NCBI RefSeq assembly: GCF_026151205.1 | Contig: NC_087076.1 | Coordinates: forward strand, 23,180,828 to 23,244,827 | Length of the DNA stretch: 64,000 bases | Direction: 5' to 3' | From: Bolinopsis microptera | Taxonomy: Eukaryota > Ctenophora > Tentaculata > Lobata > Bolinopsidae | Shown here: piece by piece, positions 21,101 to 30,096 of the stretch | Numbering within the stretch: the stretch's first letter is position 1 | How the letters are laid out: every line of letters begins with the position of its first letter | The notes under the pieces: generated by a model | The model's input: only the letters and a program-made list of their open reading frames with translations | Told to the model about the DNA's origin: nothing | Database searches by the model: none | Position numbers and translations under genes: made by a program

Positions 21101-24100
21101 ATAATTTTTGATTTTTAATTAATTTGAATGGAAATCACCTAACATAAAGCATTTTCTCAACTTCTGTCCATGACTTCGCGTTGACTTGATCAAACTTTTT
21201 AATGTCACCAAAATGTAAACCAAAATCGGACTAATGCTATTCTGATTCTTCGACTTTTTCTTTTACGTTTCCTTACTAAAGTTTTAAATTATGAACTGCG
21301 ATTATATATGTACATACACGGTACGAAAACTTATCTATAATATATTTCAGGCTGTTTTACAAGCTACAAGCAGAATTTTGGTATGTTTCCGGACTCCCAG
21401 AAATTATTACAAAGACGGTTCAGGAGTTTTGAGAGTTGTCAGGAATGGTGTGATGATACTCCCCGCTGTAAAGGAGTAGCCGTGAGTCCCGCGAATTGGG
21501 CTGACCGAGAGTGCTTTCTGGTGGGCACTACGCACATAACAGCAAGGAGTGGATGGACTGCGAGTTCTCTAACTGATTGTGACCAGGGTAAATTACAAAA
21601 CACATTTTTACTTTTTAAGCTCTAAAGTTTTTATCGTGCATGGTTTTCCGTGGGCCTCAGTGCCTAAAAGTGGTGCCTCAAGGGTCTCAGTGCCTCAATC
21701 ATCAATGCGCGTCACAAGGTGATCTATCAATTCGACAATCAGCACCCGTCTTAGCATTATAGATTAAGCTGCATTGCATTACTCAGGAATTTCAATAACA
21801 TCTAGAGTCTGTGACTCTGTGTCACTAAGTTCTTCAGTACGCTGTTTGGTTTCTTCTTCACCCTTTTTGACTTAACCATTTCTGTCGGTACGACCTAGTT
21901 TATGTCGATATGATCCTTCAGCTGTTTTAACAGAACATGTTTGGATGGATCGATTAAAAATGAAATGTCTAAGATGAGCTCTAACCCTTTATGTGCAATA
22001 GGACTTTGGTAAAGTTTTGCTTCGTAGTTTCACAACGGTCTTTCCTCCCAACAAAGTAGTTCAGCAGTAGGAACGGTGATGTCATTATATTAATCACTAG
22101 TGTAACCCAGCCTTCGGCCGGGATTGCACTGCCGCAGTTAAAAAGGTTGGAAGTAATTACCCGCTGATTCAAAACCCGCAATAGGTGAGCAATTCTATTC
22201 GGAGTACCCTCACGTATCCAATAATATCTTAAACAATAATATCATAATCAGTTCTTTCTCGTGGATAATTAAGTCATTATTAGGCACCACATTCCATGAT
22301 CATAAGGTCCGAACACCGACTATTACACCTCATCATTCCCTTCTTGGACCAATTTCCATTCTTATTGAAATCGTTTTAGAAATTAACCCTTGTTAACTCC
22401 GCACCACACCTGCCTATTATATTTGACCCTAACCCAATCAATTGACCCCAATGTAATTACATGGGGGTCATTTGTCGGGGGGGTCAATTGTTGGGGAGTC
22501 ATTTGTCGGGGGGTCAATTGTCGGGGGTCAATTGTCGTACTAAACCCTAGATTTCGCGACAATTGACCCCAGTTACATAGGGGTTAATTGTCGGGGGGTC
22601 ATTTGTCGGGGATCAATTGTCGGAGGTCAATTGTCGGGGGTCAATTGTACAGTAGTATATAATAGAACATTTTGATTCCCTAACCTTTCTATTATACAAT
22701 ATTTATATTATTATAATATTAATAAGGCTTATATTTCAGAGGAAGTTGTTGTAAATCATTGTCCTACTGATTATCCATACGTATACTCCTACGGAGAGTA
22801 CTGTTGTAAATCCAACATGGAGAAGTTCCACGAGCCTCAGGGTGCCCAATGTGACGGCAGTGTGATTCAGAGAGACAGTTTGTGTTGCGCGGGAGACCAG
22901 TTTACGCCGTGCACCGGTGGAAACTGTGAGAGCAACCCGGCAGCCACACCAAGTGAGTTGATCGTATAATCTTACTATATATAAAGCGAGACGATATATA
23001 TATATATATATATATTATACATATATTTATCCGTGCCATTTTACTGACACCACGGCATCAACTTTAACACGACTTTCCGCAAAAACCGTAAAAGATATAC
23101 AACTGAAACAATTATAGTATAACTAGCAGGAACCCGTATAACCCTAAAATGGTGCCAAGACTCAAGAGACTAAAATAATTATTATCTATTTAATTCGCGT
23201 TTTTGACACCACTTGGGTATGGTGGCTCCAAATTTGGGGCTCTAAAACTTCTATTTCTTGGCTAATTTTTTAATTTTTTCATGCTGATTTGGAGGCCATT
23301 AAAGCATTTGGCCCAGTCAAAAAAAAACGCTGGGTCAGGGTCAGGGTCAGGGTCAGGGTCAGGGTCAGGGTCAGGGTCAGGGTCAGGGTCAGGGTCAGGG
23401 TCAGGGTCAGGGTCAGGGTCAGGGTCAGGGTCAGGGTCAGGGTCAGGGTCAGGGTCAGGGTCAGGGTCAGGGTCAGGGTCAGGGTCAGGGTCAGGGTCAG
23501 GGTCAGGGTCAGGGTCAGGGTCAGGGTCAGGGTCAGGGTCAGGGTCAGGGTCAGGGTCAGGGTCAGGGTCAGGGTCAGGGTCAGGGTCAGGGTCAGGGTC
23601 AGGGTCAGGGTCAGGGTCAGGGTCAGGGTCAGGGTCAGGGTCAGGGTCAGGGTCAGGGTCAGGGTCAGGGTCAGGGTCAGGGTCAGGGTCAGGGTCAGGG
23701 TCAGGGTCAGGGTCAGGGTCAGGGTCAGGGTCAGGGTCAGGGTCAGGGTCAGGGTCAGGGTCAGGGTCAGGGTCAGGGTCAGGGTCAGGGTCAGGGTCAG
23801 GGTCAGGGTCAGGGTCAGGGTCAGGGTCAGGGTCAGGGTCAGGGTCAGGGTCAGGGTCAGGGTCAGGGTCAGGGTCAGGGTCAGGGTCAGGGTCAGGGTC
23901 AGGGTCAGGGTCAGGGTCAGGGTCAGGGTCAGGGTCAGGGTCAGGGTCAGGGTCAGGGTCAGGGTCAGGGTCAGGGTCAGGGTCAGGGTCAGGGTCAGGG
24001 TCAGGGTCAGCGTCAGGGTCAGCGTCAGGGTCAGGGTCAGGGTCAGCGTCAGGGTCAGCGTCAGGGTCAGCGTCAGGGTCAGGGTCACTGAGCAATTCTA

Positions 24101-25737
24101 TTCGGAGTACCTCACGTATCCAATAGTATCTTAAACAATAATATCATAATCAGCTCTTTCTCGTGAATAATTAGGTCATTAGGGCCTTTCGTGATATCAT
24201 GAATCGCTTAGGTTCCACCACGATCTGTTAGTCCTCATAATTCTGCGGCCTCTATGTATCTCGCACAACTCTTTAAGAATCTCGTGAATTTGGCATGTGA
24301 AAATTTGCAGCCTTCCAGACATTGATTGGGTAAACGAGGTGTCGTACGTCACCTCAAGATCGGGGGCTGACCAGGCCAGAACCCAATTGATTGATATCAC
24401 TTATATGTTTTGAATATCCCCCTCCAGGTGTGAATGTGTTTGTTTAAGCCGCAGTGACCCGTGATGAGGTGAACTGCAGTTCTGTAATCTTGTCTGTTGT
24501 TGCTGAGTACAGTGTAGTGTTGAGTTTTTTTATGATGTTGGCGTGCTTGTGTCCGAGTGTCAGTTTGGTGTGTCTGGGACCATCAGTCCCCCATTTTGTT
24601 GAGCAGCATTTTACTCAAAGCAATGTTTGTAATTGTCAGGTATTCTCATACCATCCTCAAGCGATGAAAACCTAGGTTTCGGCAGTACCGGAAATCAAGG
24701 TTGTTAAATACGTCAAATTTTCGTGAAATAATACGACGTATTCGGTTCTAATAAAGAATACGTCGTAATACGCCGTAATACGGTTATTTCTATGGATTGT
24801 TAAATACGTCCACGAATACGCCATAATACGCCGTAATACGCTGATTTGTCAAAATTAAACATTACAGCTGCGCGCCACCCTCATCATTGATCATGCATTA
24901 AAGGAGTGCAGTTATACATGATAACTTAAATTTGTAATCAAATTTCATGGATAATCCGATAAGCTAACATTTTTTGCGAAATTATCAATTACATATTAAT
25001 ACATATTTAAAATTAATGATTTTGATGTTCAGAATTTAAAGATGAAAGACCGTCCGCGATCAATTTCAACTTCAAGCCACACCTTTTAGTAATACGTCAA
25101 TTTTCGAGGATTGATACGTATTCGTATTCCAATACGTATTCCCTCCTAATACGTATTTAACAACCTTGCCGGAAATAAATTAATGACACAATGTTCATTT
25201 CGCGATAGAACTCGAAGATCAGGCATCGTATAAATGCTATATTTTTCAGTCGGACCACAAGGAGAACAAGGAGAACAAGGAGCGGAAGGAGAACAAGGAG
25301 TCCAAGGAGCGACTGGACGAAAAGGTGCTCGAGGAACTAACGACTTCTGCTCATCGGTTGGATGGATCTGTTCGTTAGAAGGAGCAGAAGGTGAACCTGG
25401 TGAGTACGGTGCTGACGGGGAGAATGGACCAACTGGAGACTCGGGGAATGTTGGAGCAAAAGGAGAGATGGGTAGAGACGGTACTCCAGGACTTCCTGGA
25501 CTTCCAGGAGTTAAAGGGATCAAGGGTGGTCGGGGAATAGACGGACAGGATAGTTTTCCTGGATGGGACGGAAAACAGAATTGTAGATCTGAGAGCTGCA
25601 GCCTACGACTGGGACCTTGTTATGGGATGGGGAGTAGCAGGTTTACAGTCCAGTGTATGGAGGGATACGCAGCTAATGGAATTTGGCGAAATTCCAGGTT
25701 TTGGGGACTGAGGTGTTGCAAAATTGTTGTAAAATGA
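18153..25737 (+). CDS. secreted ShKT-ShKT-PAN/Apple-Cys-rich-collagen protein
   Basis: Eight exons join into one 1263-nt frame (420 residues): 18153-18210, 19161-19229, 19375-19443, 20334-20402, 20542-20601, 21351-21587, 22740-22952 and 25250-25737. Every junction is GT-AG and phase 1. Exon 1 is a signal peptide (MNMSIFKILMLLQVLLSS). Exons 2-3 and 4-5 each encode a six-cysteine ShKT domain (C..C..GYCDQ..NCP.TCGVC). Exon 6 resembles PAN/Apple (ESCQEWCDDTPRCKG, RECFLVG). Exon 7 is a Cys-rich module (CPTDYPYVYSYGEYCC). Exon 8 has Gly-X-Y triplets interrupted by TNDFCSSVGWICSLE, then a collagen stretch and a Cys-rich tail ending CCKIVVK. ShKT modules occur in toxins and in matrix or enzyme-linked proteins; with PAN and collagen here, an extracellular structural or trimeric recognition protein is likelier than a toxin. 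Introns hold a TCAGGG array and a MITE. The structure is read directly; the role is inferred. Confidence 0.88.
18690..20601 (+). repeat. local tandem duplication that doubled the ShKT exon pair
   Basis: Segment 18690-19443 (a non-coding stretch with catgtccgcctatgtcc and gcaggcctcccctttttc, then the two ShKT exons and their intron) is repeated at 19500-20601. The second copy contains a 375-bp insertion. Duplicated exons differ by few bases (GCTGTCT/GACGGCT, CCGAGG/CCGATG), so the duplication is young. Exon phases are symmetric, so it added an in-frame domain. Confidence 0.85.
19888..20262. mobile_element. 375-bp insertion with 9-bp target duplication
   Basis: AAAGCTGAT occurs at 19879-19887 and 20263-20271 on either side; the sister duplicate at 19095 has no insertion. 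The ends are loosely inverted (taatcactctaca against taaattaccctaca). It contains short CCCTAA runs (19970-20055) and the sequence at 20150-20240 that is split by the telomere-array block at 13.36 kb. A 9-bp duplication suits Mutator-like elements, but the family is not established. Confidence 0.65.
20669..20703 (+). repeat. poly-G tract
   Basis: About 24 consecutive G then gaggggggaggg, in an intron of the ShKT gene. Similar tracts occur near 56247, 56331, 57280, 57590 and 60745. Confidence 0.9.
22043..22280 (+). repeat. dispersed repeat fragments in intron 6
   Basis: Positions 22043-22095 match 7952-8000. Positions 22185-22280 (gagcaattctattcggagtac..) recur at 24088-24180, immediately after the TCAGGG array, suggesting the array and its flank were copied or inserted locally. 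Confidence 0.7.
22425..22650. repeat. second CAATTG-box cluster
   Basis: The cluster contains several GGGGTCAATTGTC boxes in both orientations, the ccctagatttcgcgac segment and gaccctaaccc at its edge. It is the same vocabulary as the arms of the 13.4-16.4-kb block, without the long hexamer arrays. Confidence 0.85.
23332..24088 (+). repeat. (GGGTCA)n array, ~126 copies
   Basis: This is the same hexamer as at 13.57-15.55 kb, in inverse orientation, inside the last intron of the ShKT-collagen gene. Variant units gcgtca cluster at the right end (24008-24075), the same variant seen near one end of the first array. All long frames through it are artefacts. Confidence 0.97.
24696..25168. mobile_element. 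hAT-like MITE
   Basis: CAAGGTTGTTAAATACGT at 24696-24713 is the exact reverse complement of the last 18 bp (25151-25168). CCGGAAAT flanks both sides (24688-24695 and 25169-25176), a perfect 8-bp target duplication typical of hAT elements. The 473-bp body carries aatacgtcgtaatacgcc repeats and no coding. It sits in the final intron of the ShKT-collagen gene. Confidence 0.92.
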
Positions 25738-26349
25738 CGAAAATTCGTGACGCCACTTTTTCTATGGCTTATTATACATTATATAGTAAACATGATTACA
25801 TTTATATTTGTATTATTTTGTATTTATTTTTGTTACTCATTATATTCACATAGCCATGTGTATACGCGTACTGCGTGACACGGTCTCGCGCTACTGCAAG
25901 CGAAAGGGCTCTGGCTCTGGTTAGGGTAACTCATTATATAATTGAGATCGGATCATGATCACTATTTTATGACTATGAGATGATAGGTCGAGAACAAATT
26001 AAAAATTGAAAAAAGTATGCTTGTTATGAAATTGATTCACGATGTCAATCTTTCCTAGCTCGGCGAGGCCTTGTGGTGCATATCGCCGATCTACGGAAGA
26101 TGCGCGGTGCGGCTCTTCACCTAACCATGTGCTTTGGCGCCACTTCGGGCTTGTTTCACAAGCCGTGAGTGGTGAGGCGGGCGCGCGCTACTGGATAATA
26201 GAGCAAACGCGGCTCAGTAGTGCATTGCACTACAAATTATGATATTATTAACCAGTGATATGATATACATACTCGTAAAATATTTAACAGGTGATACTTT
26301 TGTCAATTGTTTAATTGACGATGTCAATTCTTCGCAGCTCGGCGTGGCC

Positions 26350-26403
26350 CAGCAGTGCATCCCAAAAAACCTTACTTGTAAGGTTTCCTGGGATGCACTG
26401 CTG
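26350..26403. repeat. 54-bp hairpin
   Basis: Arm CAGCAGTGCATCCCA (26350-26364) pairs exactly with TGGGATGCACTGCTG (26389-26403), and inner AAACCTTAC pairs with GTAAGGTTT. It folds as a ~26-bp stem with a minimal loop. A miniature inverted element is likelier than a microRNA because the loop is too short. Confidence 0.8.
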
Positions 26404-26624
26404 GTATACTGGATGGGGCCTAATTTTAAATGTAAAAGAGTTCGAGACTAGACTTCCGGTTTTTTGCAAAATGTTTAACGGGTGATACTCGTACAATATT
26501 TGTTCCATGTATATCAGGACCGTCGACGAGTCCAACTCGGCGCGCGTCCTGGTAGGTTGTAAACCTACAACAAAATGTTCGTTTTTTGAAAATAACGTTT
26601 CCCGGCCCAAAGGGAAATTTGAAA

Positions 26625-26740
26625 CAACGTAGTTGTATACTAATTCGCTCGCCCAAAAATTTCACGTGATTTTGGTTTTTATGCTTTTGCAGCCGTACAA
26701 AACGGTTTTACATAAACCCTAATTTACATAAACCCTAATT
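26625..26740 (+). repeat. repeat shared with 63330-63440
   Basis: Both places carry attcgctcgcccaaaaattt, cacgtg, ttttgcagccgtacaaa and aacggttttacataaaccct, ending in degenerate telomere-like aaaccctaat units. Confidence 0.8.
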
Positions 26741-27119
26741 GGCTAGTTGAATAAAACTTGTGCTACAAATGTATACGCAGAACCGCGACACCGCGTACTG
26801 TTTATTATATATAAGTACTTCATGCCTTGAGCGGTACCGATGCTTACAAAGGCGCGCACTCAATTATCGCAAATAAGTTCGCGCAGTTTTTTGGAATCTC
26901 TCCGTTATTGGCATTGCAATGTTTACGGCCTGTACTGCGCAAACGACAGAATTTTTTAACAAATTATTCTGCTTCTGAAATTTTGGCTCAAGTAATTAAT
27001 AAATGTGACATGTAATTGTAAAATAACAATTGAATCATGAATCGACCTTGGAGGACTTCGCCGCTTCGACGTGCCGCGCGAACTAGCATTCTTGTTTCGC
27101 ATGCATCGAAGATACGAAA

Positions 27120-27240
27120 ATAACAAAAATCATGACAAAGATCATGACAAAGAATATGACGAAGATGACGAGGATGACGAAAATGATGAAGATGTTAGAT
27201 GATGAAGATGACGAATATGACAAATATGACGAATATGAAG
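27120..27240 (+). repeat. GAT/GAC-rich simple sequence
   Basis: Irregular repeats of gatgacgaa and gatgaagat. It lacks a supporting start or splice context, so I read it as low-complexity DNA and not an acidic protein tract. Confidence 0.7.
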
Positions 27241-27539
27241 AAATCGTTGCTTTGCTTCGCAGAGTTGACCATTGTTAATGGTTTGGCCCGGCGCGCGCTA
27301 CGTCGTAGCACTTGCTTTCGAGAAGAAAGCGGCGCGCGCTACTTCGAAGAAATTTAGACGAGTAACATCCGTCAATTCGCAGAGCAATGGCCTGGAAAGG
27401 TTGACATCGTCAATCAAAATAGACCCTGCGCGCGGCGCTTACAACCACACCTGAGTTCACCTAACCATGTGCTTTCGCGCCACTTCGGGCGCGCGCTACT
27501 GCAAGCGCAAGGGCTCTGGATAGAGTAAACACCTGAGGA

Positions 27540-28539
27540 TTTCTCAACAATGTGTGGTTGTGTGCGCGACGGACTGTATATGTGGTTGAAATTTAAATTT
27601 GAATTTATCTATGAATATAATATAATATGTATTGATTGTTTTGTGATAAATAACAATTTTGTTTTTCTTAAAATTTCGTTTTTCTCTGTATTTGTATGTT
27701 GTGATCCTCATTAAAAGTTTGTATTGAAATTGAATCAAAAATTTGTTTCATAGAAATCGTACATTTTATTTCAAATTTTGCTACCCTTCGCCTGCCCAGT
27801 TGCTAAGTAAAAGTAAAGTAAAATTTATGACATCACATCATCACACATGTCTACAAAATATTATCGCACTATGTGAAAAAATATATAATAAATATTTCCC
27901 CACCAACATTAATTTTTAAAAAATCATCAAAAAAATTGTCCTATTTTAAAAACTTACCAGTGGAATACAGATTTATAAAACGCTTCTTTGCCACATAAGG
28001 ATGTAACCAAAGATAATCGTTATGTTTCTCTTTATTACTGGCATAACTGGCTCCTTCAATCTTACTAAAACTTCATTTGAAACATTCCAAAAAAAAGCAA
28101 TAATTTGTAATACTTTTAGAAATCATATCTTTCTTAAATCCTTCCAATTTAATTTTAAAGCCTTAAACTGTCACAGAGTTCTTGACGTCCGGAGGAAGTT
28201 TGTTCCAATGTGGAAAAACTTTACTTTACCGGGAGAAGAGACTTCTTGATATTTTTTATTTAAGTTAAACTTCTACTACATCTATTGCTTGAAAGAAGAT
28301 TAAGACCGGATCTGCCAGTTCCAAACAGTCTAGATCTTAACTTGGAGCCACAAGGCCAAGGGTAATTTTAATTGTTAAGGGAATTTTTTGAATTCTTAAA
28401 GGGTTGATTTTATATAGGGTCATTGCTATATTATGTGTATATTGTTTGAATAATTTTATAATATCAAAAAAAATTTGTGCTAAAAAAAAGTTCTAAACAT
28501 CCCTGATCCATAATCAGTCAAACCACTGCACCTGTTACT
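27540..28539. other. AT-rich intergenic stretch
   Basis: No gene recognised. Positions 28020-28330 have slightly coding-like composition and lie next to a reverse-transcriptase fragment, so they may be LINE debris, but no motif confirms it. Confidence 0.4.
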
Positions 28540-28670
28540 TTAAAAGCTTCTGAGCATTTTTCCACGATGTGCACTGTCGAAAGCATTCTTAAAGTCTATA
28601 AATGTCAGAACAGCTGGAAGTTTCCGACTCACCCCTAATAAGCTTACAGTATCACTTGCGGGGGCTAACT
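28540..28670 (-). pseudogene. LINE reverse-transcriptase fragment (RTE-like)
   Basis: On the minus strand this reads LPAVLTFIDFKNAFDSAHRG then KMLRSF-stop. The (F/V)DF.KAFD..HR pattern is reverse-transcriptase motif A with its catalytic aspartate, and the wording resembles RTE-clade LINEs. Only ~40 codons survive. Confidence 0.7.
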
Positions 28671-28912
28671 TAATTATGATTCGTGAACCAAAGCTACATA
28701 ATCTGCAGTAATGGAAAAGAGAGCCCAGGGGGAGAAAAAGTGAGCCATTTTATGTCACATTTGTGGTACTAAACCATCAATTAAACCAATTACCACCGGC
28801 CGATTTGAAAAAATTTGTTTATTGGCTACCAGTCCCGTACCGTTAAAAAAATAGCTGCTCGGAAATTTCCCACACACACATACACAGATTTATTGAGATT
28901 ATCATTTAAGAT

Positions 28913-29012
28913 TAACATTGAATATCAGTATAATAGGATGGCTATGAGAAGAAAATACAAGTTACCATATATTATAATATTAACATTGAATATTAGTATA
29001 AAAGGATGGCTA
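28913..29012 (+). repeat. two upstream copies of the GTPase first-exon leader
   Basis: aggatggctatgag occurs at about 28936 and 29003 as well as at the real first exon (30095). The first copy continues agaagaaaatacaag, near-identical to the exon, then diverges before the P-loop. Both lie upstream of the foldback element at 29.06 kb. Confidence 0.75.
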
Positions 29013-29061
29013 TGAGTTCGAATCCCAGTGTCACCTAGTCTACTGTAAACTTAGTACTATT

Positions 29062-30057
29062 GGCAACTCGGTTATGTAGCTACGCAGGGTTAAGGTACGG
29101 TTAAGGCACGGTTAAGGCACAATGGTTACATAAGGCATGGTTGAGGCACAGTCACTTAAGGCACGGTTAACGCACGGTTAAGGCACGGTCTTTCTTGAAA
29201 TTGTTGTTTTCTTGGTTAACACACAAATTGCCCATAAGCAACCATTATGGTCGCTTAACGCACGGTTAATGCACAGTTGGGGAAATATAACCTATAAACA
29301 TACAAGTGGTTAACTAAGGCACATGATCTGAATGTGACGATCTGTAAATTTTACAGTGCGATTCCCGCTATGAATAAATATTTTAATTCTAAAGCAACAG
29401 CCCTGCTTCGTGTGACTGTCCTATATTTGAAATCCTTATTTCGATTAACGATATCTTCAAGTAACCAGGCTCTTCAAATTAAGTTAACGTCTCCTGAGCC
29501 CCCTGAGCAAGAATCCCGAGATTCATGTTTACTAATTATGTACTCACTAGACGGAAATTATCTTCGAGTTCACATCTGAACACGAGGTGATCTACACAAC
29601 CTACTTCGCAGTCATTGATTGAAATCATGTACCAGTAGCTCAGATCACATCACCCAACCTTGTTGCGTGCTGACACCACGGCCACCCGCACACCTATCAA
29701 TACATGCTAACTTTTAATCTCGTTGATCAGCTGACATGGATCATATCCTGAAATAAACAAGCTCTGTCACTATATTACAGTGCCTTAGTTAACCACTTGT
29801 ATGTTTATAGGTTATATTTCCCCAACCGTGCGTTAATGACTGTTTATTAGCAGTTTGTGCGTCAACCGTGCCTTAACTGTGCGTTAACCGTGCCTTAAGT
29901 TACCCTGCCTCAACCGTGCCTTATCTAACCCTGGTGCCTTAACCGTCCTTAACCGTGCCTTAACCGTGCCTTAACCGTCCTTAACCGTGCCTTAACCGTG
30001 CCTTAACTGTGTTTTAACCGTGCCTTAACCGTGCGTAGCTACATTACCGAATTGCCC
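29062..30057. mobile_element. foldback element with CCTTAACCGTG arrays
   Basis: The terminal arms (GGCAACTCGGTTATGTAGC at left, its near complement at right) are followed by inverted arrays of gttaaggcacg. A shared inner segment (aaatataacctataaacata) makes arms of ~260 bp around a ~460-bp centre. TACTATT flanks both sides (29055-29061, 30058-30064). Two other copies of the host repeat (36458, 46540) read tagTACTATTaactatt without interruption, which confirms the insertion point. The right edge lies 39 bp before the GTPase ATG. Confidence 0.82.
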
Positions 30058-30096
30058 TACTATTAACTATTAACTATTATTAACTATTATAATAGG

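Larger units (their letters stand above)
25860..27540. repeat. cluster of GC-rich dispersed repeats
   Basis: The words cacctaaccatgtgcttt, gcgccacttcgggc, gcgcgcgctactg and gcaagggctctgga recur at 25885-25925, 26115-26200 and 27455-27530, and again at 62155-62265. The order is modular and parts are missing in each copy. A coding-like frame at 26827-27015 has no ATG and no recognisable content. No family name can be given. Confidence 0.65.

Noticed and set aside
23262-24134. Long DP, TL, SG and RV repeat frames on both strands
   Set aside because: Same artefact from the second TCAGGG array.
28998-29030. tRNA-like box B (gagttcgaatccc), possible SINE
   Set aside because: No box A at suitable spacing and no 3' tail; probably chance.
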